Positions 34,831 to 44,019 of a DNA stretch of 64,000 nt are shown here, one piece after another. The stretch spans positions 62,001-126,000 of the forward strand of contig CAKPQG010000001.1 in NCBI GenBank assembly GCA_934178345.1, read 5' to 3'. The notes beneath the pieces are model-generated. The model did not search any database, was not told the origin of the DNA, and worked only from the letters and a program-made list of their open reading frames with translations. Source of the stretch: an uncultured Dialister sp. (GTDB taxonomy: Bacteria > Bacillota > Negativicutes > Veillonellales > Dialisteraceae). The translations under genes were made by a program, and so were the position numbers. Every line of letters starts with the position of its first letter. The first letter of the stretch is position 1.

Positions 34831-35959
34831 GACAGGAAATCGAGAAGCGATTCCGAAGAAAAAGCGTGTGGTCGTGAAGGTCGGGACCAGCTCGATCACC
34901 TATGAAAATGGGAAGGTCAATTTCCGCTACCTGGACCACCTGACGCGACAGCTGGCTGACCTCAAAAACCGCGGCCTTGATGTGGTGCTTGTCACTTCGG
35001 GGGCGATCGGTGTGGGGCTGCCCATGCTGGGATTTTCGAAGAAGCCGGATTTCCTTCCCTACAAGCAGGCAGCGGCGGCTGTGGGGCAGGGCGCTCTCAT
35101 GAATACCTATGAGCATCTTTTCCATGAATACGGGCAGACCGTCGGGCAGCTCCTTTTCACGAAGGGAGATGCGGTGAATTCGAAGCGCTATCTCTACATG
35201 AGAGGCACCATCCAGGCACTTCTTGAGCTCGGCGCGATCCCGATTGTGAATGAAAATGATGCGGTATCGGCAGATGAGATCAAGATCGGTGACAATGACA
35301 CGCTGTCTGCGATCGTCGCCAGCGTGGCCGAAGCCGACCTTTTGATCATTCTTTCCGATATTCAGGGACTGTATACGAAGGATCCGAAGAGCCATCCGGA
35401 TGCGGAGCTGATCCATGAAGTCCCCGCCTTCTCCCGGGAGCTGTTTTCCATTGCGGGCGGTGCTGGCACGGCGCGTGGCACGGGCGGCATGTATACGAAG
35501 ATCCAGGCAGCGGAGATCTGCGTGCATTCCGGCATTGATATGATCATTGCGAAAAGCGATGAGAAGGAAGTGCTGCTACGTATCATGGATGGAGAAGAGA
35601 TCGGGACACTCTTCCGCGGCGAGAATGTGCATCCGCAGCTGAAGAAGCGGGATATCATCATCGGTACGGCGGTCAAAGGGAAGATCTATGTCGATGAAGG
35701 GTGCCAGAAGGCGCTCCTCGAGAAGGGATCTTCGCTCCTGCCTGTCGGCATCATCGATGTGGAAGGCACTTTCAGCGATGGGGATACGGTCGCTGTGTAC
35801 TATGAAAATCAGGAGCTGGCCCGCGGCATTTCCCACTACAGCAGTGAAGATGTACAGAAGATCATGGGACATCGCACCGAAGGGCTTTCCGAGGCTCTCG
35901 GGATGGCAGCGCCCTATGACACGGTCATCCATAGGGATAACCTCTTGGTGATGAGATAA
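34817..35959 (+). CDS. proB: Glutamate 5-kinase
   Basis: Phosphorylates glutamate in the first step of proline synthesis. The 380-residue protein has the amino-acid kinase domain (VVVKVGTSSI, VTSGAIGVG, VNENDAV, GDNDTLSA, GTGGMYTKIQAA) and a C-terminal PUA domain (about residues 285-370), the normal bacterial layout. The ATG at 34817 overlaps yhbY, indicating coupled translation. The usual partner proA is not next to it; a small membrane frame and nadD follow instead. Confidence 0.95.
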   Translation: MNYLKTGNREAIPKKKRVVVKVGTSSITYENGKVNFRYLDHLTRQLADLKNRGLDVVLVTSGAIGVGLPMLGFSKKPDFLPYKQAAAAVGQGALMNTYEHLFHEYGQTVGQLLFTKGDAVNSKRYLYMRGTIQALLELGAIPIVNENDAVSADEIKIGDNDTLSAIVASVAEADLLIILSDIQGLYTKDPKSHPDAELIHEVPAFSRELFSIAGGAGTARGTGGMYTKIQAAEICVHSGIDMIIAKSDEKEVLLRIMDGEEIGTLFRGENVHPQLKKRDIIIGTAVKGKIYVDEGCQKALLEKGSSLLPVGIIDVEGTFSDGDTVAVYYENQELARGISHYSSEDVQKIMGHRTEGLSEALGMAAPYDTVIHRDNLLVMR

Positions 35960-36023
35960 CGTTTCCCGCTGGTTTTATGGGGCGAAGCGCCAGAAAGTGA
36001 AGAGATTTCTGCTGGCAGACAAA

Positions 36024-36179
36024 ATGAAATTTTCAGAAAAACTATACTGGATGGCGTACTACTATACCCGCCATCCGAAAGGGAAATTTGAACTGTCCCA
36101 TATCCTGCAGCTTTTGGCATTCTGGGCAGTTTGTATTTTAGTGTGCGAAATGGTGCTGTATCTATGGCTGAACGGATAG
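36024..36179 (+). CDS. Small single-helix membrane protein (hypothetical)
   Basis: A 51-codon frame (MKFSEKLYWMAYYY...) with one clear membrane helix (ILQLLAFWAVCILVCEMVLYL) near its end. An in-frame GTG at 35997 would add nine residues. It overlaps the nadD start by 16 bases, so it may serve translational coupling. No family is recognised and no strong ribosome binding site is seen. Confidence 0.4.
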   Translation: MKFSEKLYWMAYYYTRHPKGKFELSHILQLLAFWAVCILVCEMVLYLWLNG

Positions 36180-36766
36180 GAATTTTTGGCGGCTCTTTCA
36201 ATCCCATTCATGTAGGACATCTGGTGATCGCAGAAGCGGCCTGGCAGGAGTTTTCTCTGGGCAAGGTGCTTTTTATCCCATCCGGGGATACGCCGAATAA
36301 GGACATGCACCATATCGACAAGGATATCCGCTATGCGATGGTAGAAAAAGCCATCGAAGGAAATGGACATTTCATGATTTCGCCCATCGAGCGCGATCGC
36401 AAAGGCCCTTCCTATACGGTGGATACCATCCGCATTCTCCAGCGTGAGTTTGGCGATGCGTATGAATTCTACTTCATCTGCGGTACCGATGCCGTGGCGG
36501 ATCTGCCGACATGGAAATACAACAGGGAGCTTCTTTCTGCCTGCCATTTCATCTGTGCGAGCCGTCCGGGAAATGAAAGCGAGATACAGAAGTCCATCGC
36601 TTACTTCGGGGAGCTGGGACGGGAAAAGATTCATTTTCTAAAGACGCCCGAGCTGGATATTTCCTCCACCATTCTTCGGCGCTGGATCGCTGAGAAGAAA
36701 TCGGTGCGCTACTTTATCCCGGATCCGGTGATCGAGATCATCAAGGAGAATCATTTGTATGAATGA
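36164..36766 (+). CDS. nadD: Nicotinate-nucleotide adenylyltransferase
   Basis: Adenylates nicotinate mononucleotide in NAD synthesis. The 200-residue protein starts RIGIFGGSFNPIHVGHLVIA with the HxGH nucleotidyltransferase motif, and the C-terminal ISSTILRRWI holds the (I)SST(x)xR motif. The ATG at 36164 gives the canonical N-terminus. It sits in the standard nadD-yqeK-LCP-rsfS order of Firmicutes. Confidence 0.95.
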   Translation: MAERIGIFGGSFNPIHVGHLVIAEAAWQEFSLGKVLFIPSGDTPNKDMHHIDKDIRYAMVEKAIEGNGHFMISPIERDRKGPSYTVDTIRILQREFGDAYEFYFICGTDAVADLPTWKYNRELLSACHFICASRPGNESEIQKSIAYFGELGREKIHFLKTPELDISSTILRRWIAEKKSVRYFIPDPVIEIIKENHLYE

Positions 36767-36801
36767 TGCGGGAAGCTTAGACATCATTCGACGAGGCTTT
36801 T

Positions 36802-37380
36802 ATGAAACTGGAAAAAATACAAAAAGAACTGGAAAAGACATTATCGCCGAAGCGGTTCCGCCATTCCGCAGGAGTCGCCGACATGGCGAGTCATCTGGCG
36901 CATCTGTATGGCGCATCGGAAGAGAAAGCCTGCCTGGCCGGCTGGATCCATGACTGCGCGAAGGAGATGACGCTTTCCGAAATGCAGCATGTCGTGAAGA
37001 AAGCACATCTGACATTTGACGATGCCGAGCATATGCTGGGGAGCCGTGCGCTGTTGCATGGCCCGGCGGGAAGTGTCCTCGCGAAGACGGCATTTGGCAT
37101 CGACGATGAAGAAATCCGGGGAGCCATCTATTATCACACGACAGGGCGCGTCGGCATGTCGCTTCTCGAAAAGATTGTCTTCCTCGCCGACTATATCGAG
37201 CCGAACCGCGATTTCCCCGGCGTCGAAGACCTGCGCAGCCTCGCAGAGAAGGATCTCGATCAGGCGGTGCTCGCTGCTTATGATTCCACGATCTCTCATC
37301 TCATTGATCAGGGCGCATATATTTACGGTCTCACCTTTTTGGGACGCAATGATATGGTGGAAAAGCTGGCGAAGCACTGA
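36802..37380 (+). CDS. yqeK: YqeK-type HD domain bis(5'-nucleosyl)-tetraphosphatase (symmetrical)
   Basis: A 192-residue HD-domain protein; the family hydrolyses Ap4A. Metal-binding residues appear as FRHSAGVADMA (His20), WIHDCAKEM (HD near residue 49), LLHGPAG and YYHTTGR. FLADYIEPNRDFPGV is typical of YqeK. It follows nadD by 35 bases. The last two codons and stop (AAG CAC TGA) lie in a stretch that matches the end of the 161-bp MITE, so the C-terminus may have been altered by an old insertion. Confidence 0.92.
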   Translation: MKLEKIQKELEKTLSPKRFRHSAGVADMASHLAHLYGASEEKACLAGWIHDCAKEMTLSEMQHVVKKAHLTFDDAEHMLGSRALLHGPAGSVLAKTAFGIDDEEIRGAIYYHTTGRVGMSLLEKIVFLADYIEPNRDFPGVEDLRSLAEKDLDQAVLAAYDSTISHLIDQGAYIYGLTFLGRNDMVEKLAKH

Positions 37381-37630
37381 TTCCATCGCAGAATTAGCCC
37401 GTGGGGCGTGCCGCCCTTTGATTGCGGGTGAAAGCTTCGCTTGAATGAGGAATTAGGAATGAAGGTGGCGGCTTCGCCGAAAATATATATAGGGCGATGC
37501 CCGAAGGTGGTATTTAGTCACCAGTCACTAGTCACTAGTCACTCCTAATCCCTAATCCCTAGCCACTCATTGAAATACAAGAGTAAAATCGAATAAAGAT
37601 TGAATCGGGAAGTGATTTCGCGCCGGTCTA
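37381..37630. repeat. Intergenic repeats between yqeK and the LCP gene
   Basis: No gene. A MITE-end match (ACTGATTCCATCGCAGA, 37377-37393), a CGTGCCGCCCTTTGATTGCG piece, GAGGAAT heptads, a CGGCTTCGCCG...GGGCGATGCCCGAAGG module (37463-37512) and CTAGTCA heptads (37517-37565). Confidence 0.7.
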
Positions 37631-37659
37631 TACGTGAAGGAGGTTTTACCTCAAAGGTT

Positions 37660-38532
37660 ATGAAAACGAAAAAAGGCAAGTCAAAGATCAAATTCAAAAA
37701 AATCCTGCTCTTCCTGCTGATCGTTATCTTGGCGGCTTTCCTGCTCATCTTCGGGGCAGAAAAAGTCATCCATCTCGCGTCACGGGGGGCGGATGCCGAG
37801 CCGGGCAAGCCCACCTACTATCTTTTCATCGGAGAGGATGAAAAGGCAGGAGGAGAAGCCGATGCCATGCTGCTTTTGGCAGACAACGATAAGAAAAAAG
37901 AAATGACATTCATCTCTATCCCGCCGAATACCAAGGTCATCCGTCAGGAAAAGACGAATCTTCTTCTGAAGGATACATTCAAGGAAGGCGGCGCAGAGGA
38001 GACAAAGTCAGCGGTGGAGAATCTGCTCCACATCCGCATCGACAAGTATGCAGTCGTGAACTACGCCGATTTTCGGGAGAATGTGTCGAAAGCGGGTCCC
38101 ATTTCTCTCTATGTAGAAAAATATATGGAGCATCTCGATCGGGATGGGTCCTTCGATATCGGGCTGAATCAGGGCTACCAGCCCATGGATAGCGAGCAGG
38201 CACTCGGCTATGTCCGCTACGTGGATAAGGAGGATGGAGAAATCGGCCGTATCCAGCGACAGGAACGATTCCTCAAGATCCTTCTCTCGCATCTCCATAG
38301 CCGCATGGCACTGCGGAACTTTCTGACCGTCCGCTACGGCTTCTCTGCTATTGAGAGCGATATCACGCCGTCGGACGCGGCCTCTCTGGCCTATCGGCTG
38401 ACCGGCTATCCGCCGGAAGGATGCAAATTCATCATTTTCCCCGGTGAAATGCAGACCATCGGGAAGGTCAAGACATGGGTGGTGAATCCCGTGGAAGCCC
38501 AGAAAGTCCTCTCGCTCACGATGGAGTCATAG
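37660..38532 (+). CDS. LytR-CpsA-Psr (LCP) family protein
   Basis: A 290-residue membrane-anchored protein of the family that transfers glycopolymers to the cell wall. A lysine-rich start is followed by one membrane helix (about residues 14-34) and the LCP domain, in which RIQRQERFLKILL (about residues 195-207) carries the conserved arginines and ADAMLLLADND replaces the usual SDTMM-type stretch. An AGGAGG box lies 17 bases before the ATG at 37660, rather far, so the start is uncertain; the frame is open to 37597. Gene order between yqeK and rsfS is standard. Confidence 0.82.
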   Translation: MKTKKGKSKIKFKKILLFLLIVILAAFLLIFGAEKVIHLASRGADAEPGKPTYYLFIGEDEKAGGEADAMLLLADNDKKKEMTFISIPPNTKVIRQEKTNLLLKDTFKEGGAEETKSAVENLLHIRIDKYAVVNYADFRENVSKAGPISLYVEKYMEHLDRDGSFDIGLNQGYQPMDSEQALGYVRYVDKEDGEIGRIQRQERFLKILLSHLHSRMALRNFLTVRYGFSAIESDITPSDAASLAYRLTGYPPEGCKFIIFPGEMQTIGKVKTWVVNPVEAQKVLSLTMES

Positions 38533-38770
38533 ACAAGAAAAGGTTCGACGGGATCGACAGGGGCGTCTTACTCTTGATGGCGAATGAAAGCCTCTCTTGC
38601 ATGAGAAATTAGAAATGAGAAATGCGAAATGGTGGTGCGGCGCATAAAATCCGAAGCGCCGCGGAGGTTCGAAATGAGCAATTTTCTCGTATCGCCAACC
38701 TAATCCCTAGCTACTAATCCCTAGTCACCAGTCCCTAGTCCCTAGTCACTAATCATCAGCAACTTATATC
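38533..38770. repeat. Intergenic composite repeat, reverse orientation
   Basis: No gene. GAGAAAT heptads (about 38600-38630), a GCGGCGC/GCGCCGC palindrome (38637-38662), the flank TTTTCTCGTATCGC, and CTAGTCA/CTAATCC heptads (about 38698-38755). Confidence 0.78.
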
Positions 38771-38787
38771 AAAAAAGGAGTATACAT

Positions 38788-39144
38788 ATGGAAACCAATC
38801 TTCAGACCATTTGCGAAGCATTATCGAACAAGAAGAGCGTACTGATCAAAGTCCTGAATGTCCGCGACCTCACTTCGATCGCAGACTATTTCGTCCTCTG
38901 CTCGACCAGAAACCAGAAGCAGTCGCAGGCAGCGGCGGATGAAGTGGAAGAAAAGATGGCGGAACTCGGCGTGAAAGCCACCCGCAAGGAAGGCTACCGC
39001 GAAGGGGACTGGATCCTTCTCGACTTCGGCGATGTGATCGTTCACATCTTCACCGATGAAGAAAGACGCCATTATGATTTCGATACCCTCTGGAAAGAAG
39101 CCCCGACGGAAGAATACCACGACGAGGGAGAAACGGAGAAATAA
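38788..39144 (+). CDS. rsfS: Ribosomal silencing factor RsfS
   Basis: A 118-residue protein that binds uL14 on the 50S subunit and blocks subunit joining in starved cells. VRDLTSIADYFVLCSTRNQKQ and DWILLDFGDVIVHIF are the family core. AAAGGAG is placed well before the ATG at 38788. The next gene starts on the base after the stop codon. Confidence 0.95.
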   Translation: METNLQTICEALSNKKSVLIKVLNVRDLTSIADYFVLCSTRNQKQSQAAADEVEEKMAELGVKATRKEGYREGDWILLDFGDVIVHIFTDEERRHYDFDTLWKEAPTEEYHDEGETEK

Positions 39145-40029
39145 ATGGAAGAGTCCAAGATTCCTGCCAGACAGGAAAGCATCTATAAGGAAAACTCCAT
39201 CGCAGAGCTTCCGGTCGTCCGCGTCTCCGGCTTTGGTGCCTTTCTGGATGGAGGCACGGGAAATTCGAAGGACGACATCCTTCTGCACAAAGGGCAGCAG
39301 ACCCACGAAGTGAAGGAAGGAGAGAGAGTCAAGGTTTTCCTTTATCACGACCCGCATCATCGCCTGACCGCCAGTATGCGCCTGCCGCAGATCGCCATCG
39401 GTGGCATCGGCTATGCGCCGGTCCTTTTGACGACCCGTTTCGGTGCCTTCGTCGACGTAGGGACGGAGCGAGGCATCTTTCTGCCTTTCTCTCAGAGGAT
39501 AGAGAATGTCACAGAAGGACAGCAGATCTGGGTCAAGCTCTACGAAGACAAGACCGGCCGTCTCGCTGTCACCATGCATGTCGATGAAGAAATGCGCGCC
39601 ATCGCCCTGCCTTTCCGAGAGGCAAAGCTCGGAGATACAGTGACTGGCACCGTGTATAACGAAACCGGGGAAGGCCTCTTCCTTGTGACAAGAGACCGTC
39701 ACCTCGCTTTCATCCACAAGACAGAGCTTGCAAAATCCGTGCGCCTTGGGGAAGAAGTGACGGGACGGATTTCCTATATCCGCAGCGACGGCCGTGTGAA
39801 TCTGGCACTTCGTCCGCAGAAGGAAAAAGCGATGGAAGGGGACATGGCTCTTCTCATCGCCTGCATGGAGCGCCATGGCGGGCTCCTTCCGCTCACAGAC
39901 AAAAGCGATGCCGATCTCATCAAGAGTACCCTCGGCATCAGCAAGTCCGCTTTCAAAAGAGCCGTGGGACATCTTTTGAAAGAGCGGAAAATCACCATTA
40001 CGGAAGGGAAGATCCGCTTGAAAGAATAG
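39145..40029 (+). CDS. cvfB: S1 domain RNA-binding protein, CvfB/YitL family
   Basis: A 294-residue protein with several S1-like OB folds: VVRVSGFGAFLDGG (about residue 24), LLTTRFGAFVDVGTERGIF (about residue 95), GTVYNETGEGLFLV (about residue 170) and ISYIRSDGRVNLALR (about residue 211), then a C-terminal winged helix (TLGISKSAFKRAVGHLLKE). This matches CvfB, a virulence-linked RNA-binding regulator in Gram-positives. It is cotranscribed with rsfS and ends at the hairpin at 40069. Confidence 0.88.
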   Translation: MEESKIPARQESIYKENSIAELPVVRVSGFGAFLDGGTGNSKDDILLHKGQQTHEVKEGERVKVFLYHDPHHRLTASMRLPQIAIGGIGYAPVLLTTRFGAFVDVGTERGIFLPFSQRIENVTEGQQIWVKLYEDKTGRLAVTMHVDEEMRAIALPFREAKLGDTVTGTVYNETGEGLFLVTRDRHLAFIHKTELAKSVRLGEEVTGRISYIRSDGRVNLALRPQKEKAMEGDMALLIACMERHGGLLPLTDKSDADLIKSTLGISKSAFKRAVGHLLKERKITITEGKIRLKE

Positions 40030-40068
40030 TGAGACAGTCTGCTTCGCGCCTCTGGTGCATGCATGAAA

Positions 40069-40113
40069 TAGAAAACGCGTCGATGAGTATATCGCTCATC
40101 GGCGCGTTTTCTA
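40069..40113. terminator. Terminator of rsfS-cvfB
   Basis: ATAGAAAACGCG.CGATGAG pairs with CTCATCG.CGCGTTTTCTAT across a short loop, with one bulge on each arm, followed by T-rich sequence. Confidence 0.88.
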
Positions 40114-40717
40114 TTGCTTGTGGGGTTATGGGTTATCCCCATTGATTCTGTTTGAAGGCTCTGCTTGAATGAGGAATGGTAGTGCGGCGCATAAAATAAT
40201 GAAGCGCCGCGGAATTTTGATAGTGCTTTGCGCTATCGTCATCCCGAGCGTAGCCCTCGATCTTTCTTGCGCTGCGGTCAGTATCACATAAGCACCGGTA
40301 CGGAAACGACGCCTTGGTGCTACGTATTTCTGCTTTCACACATCTTTCGTTTAGCGGTAAGCAAGAAAGATTTCTCGGCAACGCTTTCAATGACGATACG
40401 AGAGTCTGATGTCTCCTAGTCTCCTAGTCTCCTAGTCACTCCTAATCCCCAATCCCTAATCCCTAGCCACTCATTCCTGCTTTCAAACTTGTGGTAGGGG
40501 CTTCGCCGCAGTATATATGGGGCGAAGCCCGAAAGTCTCTCGATAGCAGGTTTCCCGTTTTGAATTTTCCTATCATTACCCATATGACCGCGAATGACAA
40601 AGATTTCTCGGCAACGCTTTCAATGACGATATGGGAGTCTAATGTCTCTTGGTCTCTCAGTCTACTAGTCCCCAGTCACTAGTCACTAGTCACTAGTCAC
40701 CAGCTACCAGCCACTAT
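40114..40717. repeat. Intergenic mosaic repeat region
   Basis: No gene. GCGGCGC/GCGCCGC palindrome (40184-40210), two AAAGATTTCTCGGCAACGCT segments (about 40367 and 40600), a CGGCTTCGCC-like module (about 40497-40535) and CTAGTCA heptads (about 40412-40470 and 40655-40715). Confidence 0.78.
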
Positions 40718-42451
40718 TCACTCATCCTTTATGTCCGTCGGAATCGCAGCGATCGTCTTCTGATGCGTATAATTCACAAGGCCTGGCGGACCATTCGGGA
40801 TCTTTTTGACGTAGCGGATGAGCGTATAGTCCACATCCACCTTGCCGGAGTCTTTGCCCTTGCTGTTCCATGCGGCGAGGGCAGCGGCTTTTTCAATGGT
40901 TGCGAGGGGGACGGTCATGCCTTCTGTCTCGATGACGACGTGCGAGCCGGGGATCTGCCGTGCATGCAGCCACAGATCCGTCTTGGCCGCTTTTTTGAGT
41001 GTGAGGAATTCATTCTGGGTATTGTTCTTTCCCATGAGGACGCGGAAGCCGTCGATGGTGAGCGTGGTCAGGAGCGGTTCGTTCTTACGTTTGCGGTTTA
41101 CAGGTTTCTGTTTCCGGCCGCCGATGCGCTCGATACCGGTATCTTTCAGCTCTTCTTTCAAAGCATCCAGATCCTTTTTTGTTTTGACCTCCGTGGCAAA
41201 ATACAGCACATCTTCCAGGTAGCCGATTTTTTCATGACATTCATCCAGCTTTTCACGCCCGATGACGAGGCGCGTTTTCATTTTATTGTATTTTTTGAAA
41301 TAGAGCTGGCTGTTTGCAGTGACAGAAAGAAGCGGATCGACAGGGATCGTTTCTTTCGTGGGGGGATCATTGAAAAGATTCTCGACCGAGAGTGCTTTTC
41401 TGCCATTGATCTTTTCATAGGCGTAGATCGCGAGCAGATTGCCCCAGAGCTTGTATTGCTCTGTCTTGGACGTTTCCTTCATTTCCCCTTCGATCTTCTG
41501 GATTTTTCGCTCCTCTCTTTTGATAAGGGTGTGGATCTTCTTCTGGTAGTCAGAGAGCTGCGCGGCCATGGTCCCGCCGGAAGATTCAGCTTCCTTTTCG
41601 AGCCACGGGACGATGGGGGTGCATTCGATTTCCTCGCCGAGGAAAGGCAGAGCGATCGGACTGACCATCGGCTTTCCCTTGGCATTCTGGTAGATGTGAA
41701 GGGCATCCGAGGCCATGATATCCTCTTTGAGGGACAGCATCGCCGTGAGCAAAGCATCCTCTTTTTCGTCCGAGAGCGAGGAGAGAAGCTCGCTCGTAGA
41801 AATCTGGCTTCGATGCCCTAGCTCGTCGACAAGGAAACGCGAGAAACCATTGAACGTGTGGAAAATCCACTCTTCGATCGTGGCTTCGCCCGTCTTGCTG
41901 TAGTCTAAGATGTTCTTCAGTTCCTCTTTGGAGAACTGCATGAAATTCATACGCGCGCTGTTTGTTGGTAGATGGTACGTTTCCCCGGGGACGAGCAGAC
42001 GGTCGCCCTTCCTGCCGCGCAGACAGGCATCGATAATTGTATCCCCTTCCGTCAGGATCAGATTCGGCGAGGAGGGGAGAAGCTCGGCCCAGAGCGTTTT
42101 GGTGACGATCTCTCCGGCGGCCTCGATGCGGTCAAAGGAAAAGGCAAGGATGCGGTCCATGTCGATCTGCCGTACTTCAGAGAGACGGCTTCCTTCCAGA
42201 TGCTTACGCAGTGTCATGCAGAAGGTCTGTGACGGGGTATACTGGTTTTGCACCTTGCTCTTCGATGTGAGGTATACGACCGGCGGCGTATGGGTATTCG
42301 CGATCATATGGACGGGCTTCGCATTCGGGCAGAATAGCTCGATGTCCATGATGCGGTTGTCGATCTGATGGATCTGCCGTACCTGTGCAGGGATGAGGAG
42401 CTTTTGCAGCTCTTTGACGAAAAGATATAAAGAGGCACTGTCAATTTGCAT
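40718..42451 (-). CDS. rqcH: Rqc2/RqcH homologue, NFACT family ribosome quality-control protein
   Basis: A 577-residue protein that in bacteria binds stalled 50S-peptidyl-tRNA and recruits Ala-tRNA for C-terminal tailing; often annotated fibronectin-binding protein. The NFACT-N domain starts MQIDSASLYLFVKELQ and includes RIEAAGEIVTKTLWAELL; a coiled-coil middle (about residues 320-470) precedes the NFACT-R domain (FRVLMGKNNTQNEFLT, DLWLHARQIPGSHVVI). The ATG at 42451 is chosen because AAGGAG lies upstream and the N-terminus is canonical; the longer frame reads through repeat modules. Confidence 0.92.
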   Translation of the reverse strand: MQIDSASLYLFVKELQKLLIPAQVRQIHQIDNRIMDIELFCPNAKPVHMIANTHTPPVVYLTSKSKVQNQYTPSQTFCMTLRKHLEGSRLSEVRQIDMDRILAFSFDRIEAAGEIVTKTLWAELLPSSPNLILTEGDTIIDACLRGRKGDRLLVPGETYHLPTNSARMNFMQFSKEELKNILDYSKTGEATIEEWIFHTFNGFSRFLVDELGHRSQISTSELLSSLSDEKEDALLTAMLSLKEDIMASDALHIYQNAKGKPMVSPIALPFLGEEIECTPIVPWLEKEAESSGGTMAAQLSDYQKKIHTLIKREERKIQKIEGEMKETSKTEQYKLWGNLLAIYAYEKINGRKALSVENLFNDPPTKETIPVDPLLSVTANSQLYFKKYNKMKTRLVIGREKLDECHEKIGYLEDVLYFATEVKTKKDLDALKEELKDTGIERIGGRKQKPVNRKRKNEPLLTTLTIDGFRVLMGKNNTQNEFLTLKKAAKTDLWLHARQIPGSHVVIETEGMTVPLATIEKAAALAAWNSKGKDSGKVDVDYTLIRYVKKIPNGPPGLVNYTHQKTIAAIPTDIKDE

Positions 42452-43080
42452 GAGGGACTCCTTTTTTTGGGGAAAAAAGATTATGGGGAACAAGGTTCGG
42501 GGTTCAGGGTTAGCCCACGGGGCGTGCCGTTCCTTGATTGGGGATGAAAGCTCTGCTTGAATGAGGAGTGAGGAGTGCTGGTGCGGCGCAAAAAAAATAT
42601 AGAAGCGCCGCGGAGATTTGAAACTAGCGGTTTTCTCATATCGCAAACCTAATCCCTAGCTACTAGTCACTAGTCACTAGTCACCAGTCACCAGTCACTT
42701 CTACTCCCTGCTCAAGCGCAAAGCCGATGAAATACTTCTATAAGTATATCACGAAAGTGAAAGCGTGCGGGAAATATGGTAAAATAACAGTAATAGTTAG
42801 ATATTTGACCCGTGTTTTCCTAGTATAGCGATTTGTTAACTTCTGGACTTAGTGAGAAGTTAGAAGTGAGAAGTGCTGGAAGGGGCATACAATTCATATA
42901 GTTTCCCAATACCCCCTTTTTATTATATAAAACAGTTTGTGCATTATTTGTACAAAACTCTGCGGCGCTTCCTCATTTTATGCGCCGTACCTTCACTCCT
43001 AACTCCTAACTCCTCACTTGATTCGGAAGTTGACTTAAATGCCAGTTATTTAGAAAACGCAATACTAAATTGTCATATAG
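42452..43080. repeat. Intergenic composite repeats in both orientations
   Basis: No gene. Reverse composite: GGGTTCAGGGTTAGCCC, GAGGAGT heptads, a GCGGCGC/GCGCCGC palindrome (42583-42611), heptads to about 42700. A promoter-like AT-rich stretch lies at 42775-42840, then a forward palindrome (42962-42987) and ACTCCTA heptads (about 42993-43015). The last 60 bases before dapF match the sequence at 240-280 in reverse. Confidence 0.78.
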
Positions 43081-43096
43081 AAAGGATGAAACTACT

Positions 43097-43930
43097 ATGC
43101 ACTTTACCAAATGGCATGGCTGCGGCAATGACTATGTATTTGTGAATGGCTTTGAAGAAAATTTTGATGACGTATATCGCAAAATCGTCGCTATCAGTGA
43201 CCGCCATTTCGGCGTGGGATCTGATGGCGTGATTTTCCTCTTGCCTTCGGACAAGGCAGATATTCGTATGCGCATGTTCAATAATGACGCTTCGGAAGGC
43301 GAGATGTGCGGGAATGGCATCCGTTGTCTGGCGCGCTGGGCGTATGAACTGGGGCTGGTGAAAGAGAAGCGCTTCTCGGTGGAAACCGGAGCAGGCATCC
43401 TCTATCCGGAAATTCTCGAGGACGGGAATGTGCGTGTCGATATGGGAAGGCCGCATCTTCTGGCGGAGGAGATCCCTGTCACAGGCTATGGCAAAGAGCC
43501 TGTCATCGCACAGCCGCTCACCAATGAAGCGAATGGCAAGACCTATACCGTCACCTGCGTTTCCATGGGAAATCCGCACTGTGTCATCTTCGTAGACGAT
43601 ATCAAAAACGTCGATCTCACCGGGGAAGGCCCGCATTTGGAGGTGGATGCTCATTTCCCGAAAAAAACGAATACGGAATTTGTAGAGCAGCTGGGCGAGC
43701 ACCATTTCCGCATGCGCGTGTGGGAAAGAGGCACTGGGATCACCATGGCCTGCGGTACCGGCACCTGTGCGACGGTCGTTGCAGCGATCCTGAATGGCCG
43801 TACCAAAGACTATGCGGACGTCGACCTCGACGGCGGCACGCTCCATATCGAGTGGGATGGAAATCCGGAGAGCCACGTCTTCATGACCGGGCCGGCTGTC
43901 AAAGTCTTTGAAGGGGATTATTTCGGATAA
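43097..43930 (+). CDS. dapF: Diaminopimelate epimerase
   Basis: Converts LL- to meso-diaminopimelate for lysine and peptidoglycan. The 277-residue protein has both catalytic cysteines: MCGNGIRCLARWA (about residue 74) and TMACGTGTCATVV (about residue 217), plus NDYVFVNG and VSMGNPHCV. The ATG at 43097 follows AAAGGATGAA. A three-cysteine-containing active core is intact, so it should be active. meso-DAP fits a Negativicute cell wall. Confidence 0.95.
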   Translation: MHFTKWHGCGNDYVFVNGFEENFDDVYRKIVAISDRHFGVGSDGVIFLLPSDKADIRMRMFNNDASEGEMCGNGIRCLARWAYELGLVKEKRFSVETGAGILYPEILEDGNVRVDMGRPHLLAEEIPVTGYGKEPVIAQPLTNEANGKTYTVTCVSMGNPHCVIFVDDIKNVDLTGEGPHLEVDAHFPKKTNTEFVEQLGEHHFRMRVWERGTGITMACGTGTCATVVAAILNGRTKDYADVDLDGGTLHIEWDGNPESHVFMTGPAVKVFEGDYFG

Positions 43931-43959
43931 GAAGGATGCGTGACCACGCATCCGATGTA

Positions 43960-43998
43960 AGGGAAACGCTGATTTCATCGCGGGATCCGTGTTTCCTT
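43960..43998 (+). mobile_element. MITE remnant with only the two ends
   Basis: About 39 bases, AGGGAAACGCTGATTTCATC joined to a GTGTTTCCTT end, with TA on both sides. It looks like an internal-deletion derivative of the 161-bp MITE and lies between dapF and yicC. Confidence 0.7.
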
Positions 43999-44019
43999 TA
44001 CTATTTCATAAGGAGAACC

